Source: a beta proteobacterium AAP51 (GTDB lineage: Bacteria; Pseudomonadota; Gammaproteobacteria; Burkholderiales; Burkholderiaceae_C). From it: a DNA stretch of 51,655 nucleotides. The stretch lies in assembly GCA_001295905.1 (NCBI GenBank), contig LJHT01000005.1, positions 1-51,655 on the forward strand, given 5' to 3'. The notes under the pieces were generated by a model. The model was not told where the DNA came from and did not search any database. It worked only from the letters and a program-made list of their open reading frames with translations. The position numbers and the translations under genes are program-made. Positions 1 to 8,964 of this stretch are shown piece by piece (position 1 is the stretch's first letter; every line of letters begins with the position of its first letter).

Positions 1-30
1 GGGGGGGGCGGGTGGGGCGGGGCGGGGGGG
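1..30. other. Low-complexity G-rich contig end
   Basis: The first 30 bases are almost all G with a few C and T, and the reverse complement of the last bases of the window begins with a similar G run. No coding or regulatory content can be read from it. It looks like a contig terminus or a sequencing artefact rather than biology. Confidence 0.6.
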
Positions 31-38
31 CGTGCTGC

Positions 39-968
39 TCACAGCGTCTCCAGGACGGCGGCGGGCGCGGGGCGTTGCCATCGCCCCTTCAGTGTTTGCA
101 GCAGGCCGCGTGGCGTGTTCTCGAAGCGCGCCCAGGCGCGTTCGCCACACAGCGTGAAGGCGATGCGCTGGCCGCCTTCGGTCTGGCGGCGCAGCGCGGC
201 CAGCGGGCCGGCGTCGAGCGTGGCCCAGGCCTTGCACCAGCCGGCCCAGTCTTCACCGAGGGCGGGGCTGCGCAGGCGTTCGTCCACCTGCGGCGGGTTC
301 GGTGCCGAGGGCTGGGCCGGGCCGCAGCCGCTGAGCCAGAAGGAATTGACGGGCAACAGGCCGCGCGCGGCGCGTTCGTCGTTCAGCGGGTGCGTGTACA
401 GCAGCATCTGCACCTCGCTTTGCAGCCGGCGCAGGCGCCGCGCGGCCGGGGCGCTGCCCAGCCAGCCGTCGACGTTGCGGCCGATCACGCGGTCGATGGA
501 GGCCGTGGCCAGCCCGGCCAGGCTTTCGTGCGCCAGGTACCAGCGCTGCGCCGTGCCGTAGTGCAGCGCAAAACCTTCGCTGGTGAAGAGCGGTGCCACG
601 GTGTCGAAGAAGGCGCGCGAGCCGGCCTCGTCCAGCATCAGCCCGGCGGGGTCGATGAGGCTGATCTGCTCGGTGCCCAGGTGCCAGTGCGCCGGTGTCA
701 CCAGGCCCCAGGCCAGGTCGGCGGTGGCGATGCCATCGGCCTGGGCCGCGCGGGCCGCCCAGGGCAGCAGGCCGGCTGCACCCTGCCAGCCCAGGGCCAG
801 CGCCAGTGCACGTTCGTGAGGGGGGGAATAGCACCACTCGTCGGCACTGTCGCGCTGCACTTCGGTGCAGCGGCCCAGCAGGGCTTGCAGTTCGGGCAGC
901 GCCAGGGTGGCGGCAGCCTGGCGGCCTGCCTCGGAAAGCGGGGCCGCAAACGGAATCAACAGATGCAT
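39..968 (-). CDS. RpfE/phosphoglycerate-mutase-like conserved protein
   Basis: 309 aa. It resembles the Burkholderiales family usually annotated as phosphoglycerate mutase or RpfE-type regulatory protein, recognised from the N-terminal pattern MHLLIPFA, the SPPHERALA segment and the tryptophan-rich C-terminal third. The metal-binding residues of true cofactor-independent mutases are not visible, so catalysis should not be assumed. The start is the ATG at 968, because a GATAAT hexamer lies six bases upstream (975-980 on this strand), which fits a very short or absent leader. It is divergent from lolC with 96 bases between them. In relatives I recall recJ lying downstream, but that would be outside the window. 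Family assignment is from recall and the function is unknown. Confidence 0.7.
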   Translation of the reverse strand: MHLLIPFAAPLSEAGRQAAATLALPELQALLGRCTEVQRDSADEWCYSPPHERALALALGWQGAAGLLPWAARAAQADGIATADLAWGLVTPAHWHLGTEQISLIDPAGLMLDEAGSRAFFDTVAPLFTSEGFALHYGTAQRWYLAHESLAGLATASIDRVIGRNVDGWLGSAPAARRLRRLQSEVQMLLYTHPLNDERAARGLLPVNSFWLSGCGPAQPSAPNPPQVDERLRSPALGEDWAGWCKAWATLDAGPLAALRRQTEGGQRIAFTLCGERAWARFENTPRGLLQTLKGRWQRPAPAAVLETL

Positions 969-1064
969 GGCCGCATTATCCCGGCCGGGGCAGGGGGCCT
1001 CGCGACCAAGGCCGGCGATGAACGCCCCTGGGCTAGCATGCGCGACCCTGTACCTCGCTTCCCC

Positions 1065-2318
1065 ATGAACCCTTCTTTCGAGTGGCAGATCGGCTGGCGC
1101 TACACGCGCGCCGGCCGGGCCGGCCGCCGCAACGGCTTCATCAGCTTCATCAGCGGTGTCTCGATGGTGGGCATTGCGCTGGGTGTGGCGGCATTGATCA
1201 TCGTGCTGAGCGTGATGAACGGCTTCCAGAAGGAAGTGCGCGACCAGATGCTGGCCGTGGTGTCGCACGTGGAAGTGCTGGCCACCGAAGGCGCGGCCCT
1301 GGCCGACTGGCGCGCCACCGCCGCCCAGGCGCAGCAAGACCCGCGCGTGCTCGCCGCCGCGCCCTTCGTGGCCACCCAGGCGCTGGTGAGCCTGGGGCCC
1401 GAGCTGCGCGGCGCCCTGGTGCGCGGCATCAGCCCGGCCGAAGAAGCCACCGTCACGCCGCTGGGCGCCAGCCAGGGCGCGCTGCTGGCGCAGCTGCAGC
1501 CCGGGCGCTGGAACGTGGTGCTGGGCGGTGCGCTGGCGCGCAGCCTGGGCACGCGCGTGGGCGACAAGGTGGTCATCGTCTCGCCCAGCGGGCAGGTCAC
1601 CCCGGCCGGCGTGGTGCCGCGCCTGCGCCAGTTCACGCTGGTGGGCGTTTTCGAATCAGGCCACTTCGAACACGACAGTGGCCTGGCCCTGGTGCACCTG
1701 GAAGATGCCGCGCGCCTCTTCCGCACCGAAGGCGCCACGGGTGTGCAGCTGCGGCTGAGCGAAGTGAACGAGGCCCGCACCATCGGCGCCGAGCTGCAGG
1801 CCCGCCTGGGCCCCACGGTGGAGGTGCGCGACTGGACACGCACCCACCGCACCTGGTTCGACGCCGTGCAGGTGGAAAAACGCATGATGGGCATCATCCT
1901 CAGCCTCATCGTCGCGGTGGCCGCCTTCAACCTGGTGAGCACGCTGGTGATGACGGTCACCGACAAGCGCGCCGACATCGCCATCCTGCGCACGCTGGGC
2001 GCGAGCCCGCGCTCGGTGATGGGCATCTTCATCGTGCAGGGCGCCACGTCGGGGCTGGTGGGCGTGGCCGCCGGCGCCGTGCTCGGGCTGGGGGTGGCCT
2101 TCAACATCGACACCCTGGTGCCGGCCATCGAACGCGCCCTGGGCATGGCCTTTCTGCCATCGCATGTGTTCCTCATCAGCCGCATGCCCAGCGAGCCGAT
2201 GGCGGCCGACATCGTGCCCGTGCTGGCGGTGTCGCTGGTGCTGGCCTTTGCCGCCACGCTCTACCCCAGCTGGCGCGCCAGCCAGGTGAACCCGGCCCAG
2301 GCCTTGCGTTACGAGTAG
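1065..2318 (+). CDS. lolC: LolC/LolE-family lipoprotein-releasing permease (first copy)
   Basis: 417 aa inner-membrane permease subunit of the Lol ABC system, which extracts mature lipoproteins from the inner membrane and hands them to LolA. It shows the family layout: an N-terminal helix ([20 protein letters not shown], about residues 28-47), a long periplasmic MacB-like domain, and three C-terminal helices including the [12 protein letters not shown] segment and a C-terminal [18 protein letters not shown] end. The open frame extends far upstream, but the ATG at 1065 gives the family-typical N terminus ([17 protein letters not shown]). It lies five bases upstream of lolD and is paired with a second permease after lolD. 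Which copy is functionally LolC and which LolE cannot be settled from sequence alone. Confidence 0.9.
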   Translation: MNPSFEWQIGWRYTRAGRAGRRNGFISFISGVSMVGIALGVAALIIVLSVMNGFQKEVRDQMLAVVSHVEVLATEGAALADWRATAAQAQQDPRVLAAAPFVATQALVSLGPELRGALVRGISPAEEATVTPLGASQGALLAQLQPGRWNVVLGGALARSLGTRVGDKVVIVSPSGQVTPAGVVPRLRQFTLVGVFESGHFEHDSGLALVHLEDAARLFRTEGATGVQLRLSEVNEARTIGAELQARLGPTVEVRDWTRTHRTWFDAVQVEKRMMGIILSLIVAVAAFNLVSTLVMTVTDKRADIAILRTLGASPRSVMGIFIVQGATSGLVGVAAGAVLGLGVAFNIDTLVPAIERALGMAFLPSHVFLISRMPSEPMAADIVPVLAVSLVLAFAATLYPSWRASQVNPAQALRYE

Positions 2319-2323
2319 CCCGA

Positions 2324-2998
<675 letters not shown>

Positions 2999-2999
2999 G

Positions 3000-4304
3000 A
3001 TGGCCGACCGCCCCACGGCCACCGGCTTCAGCCGCTGGCCCTACGAATGGCAGGTGGCCCTGCGCCAGGTGCGCGGCGCCGGCGCGGGCAGCAACCGCTT
3101 CATCGCCTTCATCTCGCGCGTGTCGATGCTGGGCATCGCTTTGGGCGTGGCGGCGCTCATCGTGCTGCTGTCGGTGGTGAACGGTTTCCAGGTCGAGGTG
3201 CGCGACCGCATGCTCGGGCTGGTGCCGCACATCACCCTGCTGCACCGCGAAGGCGTCTTCACCGACTGGCAGGCCACCGCCCGCGTCGCAGCCCGCAACC
3301 CCGCCGTGGCCGCCGCGGCGCCGGCCGTGCTGGCCGATGGCATGCTGGGCCGTGGCGAGCTGCTGCGCGGGGCCTTCCTGCGCGGCATCGACCCGGCGCT
3401 GGAAGGCGCCGTCAGCCCGGTGGTGCGCGAGCTGCCGCCCGCGTTGCTGCAGCAGCTGCAACCGGGTGCCATGAAGGTGCTGCTGGGGCAGGAGCTGGCA
3501 CGCGCGCTGGGCGTCAAGTCGGGCGACAGGCTCACGCTGGTTCGCGCCGGGCGCGGTGGCGGCAGTTCAAGCGGCGATGGTCTGGGCCCGCAGACCAGTG
3601 CACCGCAGATGACCGCGCTGCACGTGGCAGGCACCTTCGCGGCCGGCCACTTCGAGTTCGACAACACCCTCGCGCTGCTGCACTGGCAGGACGCGGCCAC
3701 GCTCTTCAACGTGGCGGGCGTGAACGCCATCCAGCTGCGCCTACACGACGCCCTGCAGGCGCCCGAGGCCGCGCGCGCGCTGCAGGAGACGCTGGGCTAC
3801 GACGTGGCGCTGCGCGACTGGACGCAGGTGAACCGCACCTGGTTCGAATCGGTGCAGTTGCAGCGCCGCATGCTGGCGCTGATCCTCACGCTGATCGTCG
3901 CGGTGGCCGCCTTCAACCTGGTGAGCACGCTGGTGATGACGGTGACGGACAAACGCGGCGACATCGCCATCCTGCGCACGCTGGGCGCGAGCCCGCTGTC
4001 CATCATGGGCATCTTCGTGGCCCAGGGCCTGCTGGCGGGGCTGGTGGGCACGGCCGGCGGCGTGGCGCTGGGCCTGGGCATCGCCTACCATCTGGACGTG
4101 CTGGTACCCGCGCTCGAACGTGCGCTGGGCACCACGCTGCTCTCGCCCAGCATCTACCTCATCGACCACCTGCCCAGCCTGCCCATGGCCTCTGACGTGG
4201 TGCCGGTGGTGCTGGTGTCGCTGGGCTTGTCTTTGGTGGCCACGCTCTACCCCAGCTGGCGCGCCAGCCGCGTGAACCCGGCCGAGGCGCTGCGGCACGA
4301 GTGA
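3000..4304 (+). CDS. lolE: LolC/LolE-family lipoprotein-releasing permease (second copy)
   Basis: 434 aa paralogue of the permease at 1065, with the same helix-periplasmic domain-three helix layout and the same C-terminal YPSWRASRVNPAEALRHE ending. It carries a Gly/Ser-rich insertion (around GRGGGSSSGDGLGPQ) in the periplasmic domain that the first copy lacks. The ATG at 3000 lies one base after the lolD stop codon, indicating translational coupling. A segment encoding the second helix is nearly identical at DNA level to lolC (see findings). LolE rather than LolC is inferred from gene order and is uncertain. Confidence 0.88.
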   Translation: MADRPTATGFSRWPYEWQVALRQVRGAGAGSNRFIAFISRVSMLGIALGVAALIVLLSVVNGFQVEVRDRMLGLVPHITLLHREGVFTDWQATARVAARNPAVAAAAPAVLADGMLGRGELLRGAFLRGIDPALEGAVSPVVRELPPALLQQLQPGAMKVLLGQELARALGVKSGDRLTLVRAGRGGGSSSGDGLGPQTSAPQMTALHVAGTFAAGHFEFDNTLALLHWQDAATLFNVAGVNAIQLRLHDALQAPEAARALQETLGYDVALRDWTQVNRTWFESVQLQRRMLALILTLIVAVAAFNLVSTLVMTVTDKRGDIAILRTLGASPLSIMGIFVAQGLLAGLVGTAGGVALGLGIAYHLDVLVPALERALGTTLLSPSIYLIDHLPSLPMASDVVPVVLVSLGLSLVATLYPSWRASRVNPAEALRHE

Positions 4305-4370
4305 GCGCGGCCCGGTCTGCGCCGAGACCCTCAACTGCACCCGCCGGGGCCGGCTTCCTACAATCAAGCG

Positions 4371-5234
4371 GTGCATCTGCTCAACGCCGACCTCCACAGC
4401 CATTCCAACGTCTCAGACGGCACGCTCAGCCCGGAAGACCTGGCACGGAGGGCTGCCGACCAGGGCGTGGAGCTCTGGGCCCTGACCGACCACGACGAGA
4501 TCAGCGGCCAGCGCCGCGCCCGTGAGGCCGCGCTCGACCTCGGCATGGCCTACCTCACGGGCACCGAGATCTCGGTGAGCTTTGCCGGGCAGACGGTGCA
4601 CATCGTCGGCCTGGGGTTCGATGACGAAGACGCAGCGCTGAACGCCGGCCTCGCCGCCACGCGCGGCGGGCGCACGCAACGCGCCCGCGAGATGGCTGCC
4701 GGGCTGGCCAAGGTGGGCATCACGGGTGCCTTCGAAGGTGCGTTGAAGTACGTGGGCAACCCCGAACTCATCTCGCGCACGCACTTTGCGCGTTTCCTGG
4801 TGGAGAGCGGTGTCTGCCCCGACACCCACAGCGTCTTCCGCCGCTACCTCACCGAAGGCCACCCCGGTTATGTGCCCCACGTCTGGGCGCGGCTGGGCGA
4901 CGCGGTGCGCTGGATCACGCAGGCCGGCGGCATGGCCGTCATCGCCCACCCCGGCCGCTACAAGTTCACGCCCACCGAGGAGTACGCGCTCTTCACCGAG
5001 TTCATCGCCCACGGCGGCCAGGGCGTGGAAGTGATGACGGGCAGCCACAGCGCGGCCGAACACATCCGTTATGCCGACACGGCCCTCGAGTTCGGCCTGC
5101 TCGCCAGCCGCGGCAGCGACTTCCATTCACCCGGCGAAAGCCGCACCGAGCTGGGCAGCCTGCCCGACCTGCCGGGGCGCCTGAAGCCGGTGTGGGAAGC
5201 GCTGGCGGCGCGGGTGCACGGCGCGGTGGCGTGA
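4371..5234 (+). CDS. PHP-domain phosphoesterase (TrpH/RNase AM family)
   Basis: 287 aa. The N terminus (NADLHSHSNVSDGTLSPE) and TDHDEISG motif are metal-binding motifs of the PHP superfamily, and the later VIAHPGRY and GSDFHSPGE segments complete the expected His/Asp set. Known relatives (YciV/TrpH, now RNase AM) are Mn-dependent nucleotide phosphatases or 5'-3' exonucleases that trim RNA 5' ends and degrade 3',5'-bisphosphonucleotides. The start is a GTG at 4371. A TACAAT -10-like hexamer at 4359-4364 lies only six bases upstream, so the transcript may begin at the start codon. The gene stands alone between the lol operon and the helicase. Confidence 0.85.
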   Translation: MHLLNADLHSHSNVSDGTLSPEDLARRAADQGVELWALTDHDEISGQRRAREAALDLGMAYLTGTEISVSFAGQTVHIVGLGFDDEDAALNAGLAATRGGRTQRAREMAAGLAKVGITGAFEGALKYVGNPELISRTHFARFLVESGVCPDTHSVFRRYLTEGHPGYVPHVWARLGDAVRWITQAGGMAVIAHPGRYKFTPTEEYALFTEFIAHGGQGVEVMTGSHSAAEHIRYADTALEFGLLASRGSDFHSPGESRTELGSLPDLPGRLKPVWEALAARVHGAVA

Positions 5235-5595
5235 TCGGGCAGATTGAGCGCGTGGGTTCAGCGCCCAGGTTGAGCGGCCCGCCTGACAGGCTTCCGTAAA
5301 AACCCGAAGTCGGGTTAGAATCATGGGCTGCGCTGAAGACGCCTGTTGCAAGACGACGCCGGCAGCCAGAATCGTTCATCCCCTTCGGCCTCTTGCCACT
5401 CACGCTGCGCCTTCATCAGGCGTCAGACTGCGGTGCGCTTCTCACGGGTCGGCGGCGATGCCGTCGCACGACCTTCCGGTGCCCACCAACAGGGCCGTCC
5501 CCAGGACAAAGCCGGAATCCCTCAGCGACTAAACCCGGCTGGGCCTGCAAAAGGCCCGGCCAGGCGCGCCTTCGTGCGTGCCAGCGAGAGAGATG
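5235..5595 (+). promoter_or_regulatory. Promoter and long structured leader of the DEAD-box helicase gene
   Basis: This 361-base gap has no convincing gene. It holds a 16-base inverted repeat at 5301-5316 (arms AACCCGA and TCGGGTT) ending in a -10-like TAGAAT at 5316-5321. Initiation there would give a leader of about 265 bases. Inside the leader are a hairpin at 5447-5473 (arms GGTCG and CGACC with inner CGGC/GCCG) and a strong hairpin at 5537-5561 (9-bp stem GGCTGGGCC/GGCCCGGCC with one G-U pair). The second hairpin ends about 25 bases before the Shine-Dalgarno sequence and has no following T run, so it is more likely regulatory than a terminator. A small ATG frame at 5323 starts before the expected transcription start and is not credible. 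Confidence 0.5.
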
Positions 5596-6897
5596 ATGAG
5601 TTTCGAAGCCCTGAACCTGAACGAAGCGCTGACGCGCGCCCTGGCCGCCGCCGGCTACACCGAAGCCACGGCCGTGCAAGCCGAGGCCATTCCGCCCGCG
5701 ATGGCCGGCAAGGACCTGATGGTCAGCAGCCGCACCGGCAGCGGCAAGACGGCCAGCTTCATGCTGCCCGCACTCACCCGCATCCTGGCCAGCCGCAGCC
5801 TGCCGCCGGCCCAGCGTGGCAAGGGCCCGCGCGTGTTGGTGCTGGCCCCCACGCGTGAACTGGCCATGCAGGTGGCCAAGGCCGCCAGCGACTACGGCCG
5901 CTACGTGCAGGGCCTGCGTGTGGCCACCGTGGTGGGCGGCGTGCCTTACGGCGCGCAGCTGGCCGCGCTGCGTGGCCCGCTGGACATCCTGATCGCCACC
6001 CCTGGCCGCCTCATCGACCACCTGGGTTCGGGCAAGTGCAACCTGTCGGGTGTGGAAATGCTGGTGCTCGACGAAGCCGACCGCATGCTCGACATGGGGT
6101 TCATCGACGACATCCGCCACATCACCGAAGCCACGCCGAAGCAGCGCCAGACGGTGATGTACAGCGCCACCTTCAGCGGCAACGTCGGCCGCCTGGCCAC
6201 CGACCTGCTGCGCGAGCCGCAGCGCATCGAAGCCAGCTCGCAGACCGAGAGCCATGCCGACATCGAACAGCGCCTGCACTGGGCGGACGATCTCGAGCAC
6301 AAGAACGCGCTGCTCGACCACATCCTCACCGAGCGCGACCTCGACCAGGCCGTGGTCTTCACCAGCACCCAGCGTGACGCCGACTGGCTGGCCGACCGCC
6401 TGCACGAGATGGGCCACAGCGTGGCCAGCCTGCACGGCGGCATGCCGCAAGGCCGCCGCAACCGCGTGCTGCAGGGCCTGCGCAGCAAGCACCTGCGCGT
6501 GCTGGTGGCCACCGACGTGGCCGCGCGCGGCATCGACGTGCCGACCATCAGCCACGTCATCAACTACGGCCTGCCGATGAAGGAAGAGGACTACGTGCAC
6601 CGCATCGGCAGAACCGGGCGCGCTGGTCGCGCAGGCCTGGCGGTGACGCTGGCCGAGCGCCGCGACAGCGGCATGATCCACCGCATCCAGCGCTACACCA
6701 CGCAGCGCATGCCGGTGGCCACCATCGCCGGCCTGGAGCCCAAGCGCGCCGAGCCGCCCAAGCCCTTCGACCGCCCCGTGCGCCCGGGCGGCAAGCCCGG
6801 TGGCAAGAGCTTCGGCCCGCGCCCCGCGGGCGGCAAGCCCTTCAAGCCGGCCGGCAAGACCTTCAGCAAGGCAGGCGGTCCCCGCCCAGCGCGCTAA
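5596..6897 (+). CDS. DEAD-box ATP-dependent RNA helicase (RhlE-like)
   Basis: 433 aa. All core motifs are present in order: Q-motif region (FEALNLNEAL), motif I SRTGSGKT, PTRELAMQV, GG, TPGRL, DEADRMLDMGF, SAT, then the second RecA domain with VVFTSTQRDAD, ATDVAARGID and HRIGRTGRAGR. The last 40 or so residues are a low-complexity basic tail rich in K, P, G and R (KPGGK, GGKPFKPAGK repeats), typical of RNA-binding extensions in RhlE-type helicases. Tandem ATGs occur at 5593 and 5596; a GAGAGAG ribosome site abuts the first, so I chose the second. It unwinds RNA in ribosome assembly or mRNA decay. A long leader upstream suggests post-transcriptional control. Confidence 0.92.
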   Translation: MSFEALNLNEALTRALAAAGYTEATAVQAEAIPPAMAGKDLMVSSRTGSGKTASFMLPALTRILASRSLPPAQRGKGPRVLVLAPTRELAMQVAKAASDYGRYVQGLRVATVVGGVPYGAQLAALRGPLDILIATPGRLIDHLGSGKCNLSGVEMLVLDEADRMLDMGFIDDIRHITEATPKQRQTVMYSATFSGNVGRLATDLLREPQRIEASSQTESHADIEQRLHWADDLEHKNALLDHILTERDLDQAVVFTSTQRDADWLADRLHEMGHSVASLHGGMPQGRRNRVLQGLRSKHLRVLVATDVAARGIDVPTISHVINYGLPMKEEDYVHRIGRTGRAGRAGLAVTLAERRDSGMIHRIQRYTTQRMPVATIAGLEPKRAEPPKPFDRPVRPGGKPGGKSFGPRPAGGKPFKPAGKTFSKAGGPRPAR

Positions 6898-6984
6898 AGA
6901 GCCCCCAAGCTCACTGCGTTCGCTACCCCCCAAGGGGGCTCTTGCAGCGGCCCGGCAGAGCCGGTTCCGCGCAAGGGCTTGATC
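6898..6984 (+). repeat. Dispersed 3'-end hairpin repeat, copy A
   Basis: 87-base element starting directly after the helicase stop codon. It folds as two hairpins: arms AGAGCCCCC (6898-6906) and GGGGGCTCT (6934-6942), then a longer hairpin at 6941-6975 with outer stem CTTGC/GCAAG and inner stems GCGG/CCGC and CCGGC/GCCGG. It ends in CTTGATC. It aligns without gaps, with 16 mismatches, to copy B at 27407, and matches copy C at 33342 in inverted orientation. Confidence 0.85.
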
Positions 6985-6991
6985 GCCAATC

Positions 6992-7018
6992 AAAAAGCGC
7001 CCCTCGGGGCGCTTTTTT
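6992..7018. terminator. Bidirectional intrinsic terminator
   Basis: Arms AGCGCCCC and GGGGCGCT around a two-base centre, flanked by five A on the left and six T on the right, so it reads as a rho-independent terminator on both strands. It sits between the converging helicase and FKBP genes. Confidence 0.9.
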
Positions 7019-7036
7019 CATGGTCGTGCGCTCAGC

Positions 7037-7393
7037 TCACGCGCCCAGGAGGTCGACCTCGAACACGAGCGTCGCATTCGGCGGAATCACGCCGCCAGCG
7101 CCGCGTGCGCCGTAGCCCAGCTCGGCCGGGATGGTGAGCACGCGCGTGCCGCCCACCTTCATGCCCTGCACGCCTTCGTCCCAGCCGCGGATGACCATGC
7201 CGGCGCCCAACTCGAAGGCGAAAGGCTGGCCGCGGTCCTTGCTGCTGTCGAACTTCTTGCCGCGCGACTTGTCGGCGGTGGGGTCGTACAGCCAGCCGGT
7301 GTAGTGCACGCGCACGCGCTGGCCGGCGCGGGCCTCTTCGCCGGTGCCGACGCTGAGGTCGTCGATCTGCAGGCCGCTGGGGGTGGTGGTCAT
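7037..7393 (-). CDS. FKBP-type peptidyl-prolyl cis-trans isomerase
   Basis: 118 aa, a single FKBP domain with no signal peptide, so a cytoplasmic prolyl isomerase that accelerates protein folding. Diagnostic residues are present: VHYTGWLYD, KFDSSKDRGQPFAFELG, VIRGWDEGVQGMKVGG, RVLTIPAELGYG and a C-terminal IPPNATLVFEVDLL. The size equals that of the minimal MIP-like/FKBP12 class. Its 3' end faces a bidirectional terminator shared with the helicase gene. It lies 91 bases downstream of the PEP-CTERM gene on the same strand and probably has its own promoter in that gap. Confidence 0.95.
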   Translation of the reverse strand: MTTTPSGLQIDDLSVGTGEEARAGQRVRVHYTGWLYDPTADKSRGKKFDSSKDRGQPFAFELGAGMVIRGWDEGVQGMKVGGTRVLTIPAELGYGARGAGGVIPPNATLVFEVDLLGA

Positions 7394-7484
7394 GGTGCTT
7401 CGGGTTCAGGTTGAGAAGGCCGCGATGATGCCAGCCCGGGCGGGCTCCCTCGCGGCTGTCTCTGCTTGCACGGCTTGCGTGGCT

Positions 7485-8837
7485 TCAGGTGCCAGCGCGC
7501 TGCCGCAGCCGCCACGCCAGGGCCAGCAGCGCCAGGGTCCACATCGACACCGTGCCGGGCTCGGGCACCGCGGCGGTGAAGCCCAGCTGGTAGCTGGCCA
7601 CCAGCTGCAGCATCGCGGCATCGGCGGGGGCGATGCCCAACTCGGCAGCCGCGATCTCGCCCGGCCCGAAGCGCAGCGGGTCCTGCCCGGTGAGTGAGCC
7701 GAACAGCGTCAGCGCGCTGAGGTAGGAGCCCCAGACGCTGGCATGCGTGCCGTCGTTGAACCACAGGTCGATGAGACCGTCGGTGCCGGCATCGGGCGCG
7801 TACATGTCGCGCGTGGCGAAGCCGGCCTGCACGGCCGTGAGGAAAGACTGCCCCACCGGCACCACCCCCGTGATGCCGCCGCTGCCGTCGGCGCCGGCAA
7901 AGGCGGCCACGGTGGCCATGGCGGCGGTGAGCTCGGCGGTCATCGCCTCCAGCGTGGGGAAGTAGCTCGGCGCCGGGTCGTTGGTGTAGATGGCGTTACC
8001 CGTGCGCGGGTCGGGGAAGGGCGAGGTGCCCGGTGGGTTGATGAGGTTGGGCCGGGCCCAGGTCTGCTGCAGGTAGACCTGCGCCGCGGCGTTGGCGTTC
8101 ACGTTGGCCGGGATGTTGCGCGTGGTGGTGTTGGTGCAGAACGAGCCGCCGCCGGCGGCCTGGCAGGCGGCCACGCTGCCGTGGATGGCGGTGAACATCG
8201 CCTGCTCGTTGTAGCTGAGCGCGCTGCCCTGGTGAATCCAGTCTTCGATGCGGTCGACATAGGCCTGCACCGAGGGGAAGTTCGAGCCCAGCGGCACGCC
8301 GTTAACGGTGCGCGGCGCCAGGGCTTCGTCGCTCTGGTCCTGCAGCACCACCTTGTCCCATTTCTGGCTGCCGATGTTGCCGCGCAGGTCCCAGTTGCTG
8401 TTGGCGGTGTTGAGGAAGTGGCCGCGCAGCGAAGCCGCGTTGCGGGTGGTGAGGGCCACGTCGTAGTCCAGCCCCGCCTGCACCGTGAGCTGCTTGAAGA
8501 TGCCCGGCACGCCGCCCCAGCCCACGGTCTGTGAATGCGGCGAGAAGGAGTTGAACTCGCGCCCGGTGGCGGGGTTCAGGATGCCGACCGGGTAGGAGTT
8601 GGTGCCCGTGAGGTTGGTGAAGGGCGCGCCGCTGACGAAAGGCAGCGCGGGGTCGGTGCCGCCGTGCAGCGGACCCTGGGGCCGCGTGAGGTCGCGCACG
8701 TTGGCGGCGTTGTAGGTCAGCACGGGGTCGAGCCGGCCGAAGGTGTAGCTGTTGCCGACGAACAGCACCGTCGTAGGCTGTGCCGCGGCGCCCTGGGCGG
8801 CCAGCAGCAAGAGCAGGGCCGAAAGCTGGAACTTCAT
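7485..8837 (-). CDS. PEP-CTERM secreted SGNH/DUF4886-like protein
   Basis: 450 aa. It has an N-terminal signal peptide (hydrophobic LLLLLAAQG then AAAQ). It ends with a VPEP motif, a hydrophobic helix (VSMWTLALLALAW) and an Arg-rich tail, the PEP-CTERM signal processed by exosortase. The body starts with VLFVGNSYT, contains VVLQDQS and ends with DGTHAS, resembling SGNH hydrolase blocks I, III and V in DUF4886-like proteins, so an esterase or deacetylase acting on exopolysaccharide is possible but unproven. The ATG at 8837 is preceded by a CAGGAG ribosome site. No exosortase or polysaccharide gene lies in the window. The open frame runs on upstream over gluQ but only this part is coding. Confidence 0.85.
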   Translation of the reverse strand: MKFQLSALLLLLAAQGAAAQPTTVLFVGNSYTFGRLDPVLTYNAANVRDLTRPQGPLHGGTDPALPFVSGAPFTNLTGTNSYPVGILNPATGREFNSFSPHSQTVGWGGVPGIFKQLTVQAGLDYDVALTTRNAASLRGHFLNTANSNWDLRGNIGSQKWDKVVLQDQSDEALAPRTVNGVPLGSNFPSVQAYVDRIEDWIHQGSALSYNEQAMFTAIHGSVAACQAAGGGSFCTNTTTRNIPANVNANAAAQVYLQQTWARPNLINPPGTSPFPDPRTGNAIYTNDPAPSYFPTLEAMTAELTAAMATVAAFAGADGSGGITGVVPVGQSFLTAVQAGFATRDMYAPDAGTDGLIDLWFNDGTHASVWGSYLSALTLFGSLTGQDPLRFGPGEIAAAELGIAPADAAMLQLVASYQLGFTAAVPEPGTVSMWTLALLALAWRLRQRAGT

Positions 8838-8883
8838 GGGGCTTGTCTCCTGATTCAAGATTGTTTGGGGTCGTGCGCGAGGC

Positions 8884-8901
8884 CAGCAGCCTTGGCTGCT
8901 G
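8884..8901. other. Perfect hairpin between gluQ and the PEP-CTERM gene
   Basis: Arms CAGCAGCC and GGCTGCTG with a two-base centre, in the 127-base gap between the two minus-strand genes. There is no T run on either side, so a terminator role is doubtful. It could lie in the PEP-CTERM gene leader. Confidence 0.4.
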
Positions 8902-8964
8902 CGCCGGGCATCTTCGCGGGCAAAGCCTCGAAGTGAATACGTGATTCCCGCCCCCGCCCCGGGT

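Noticed and set aside
5323..5532. Possible small upstream ORF in the helicase leader
   Set aside because: Its ATG lies two bases after the -10 hexamer, before the expected transcription start, and the sequence has no ribosome site.
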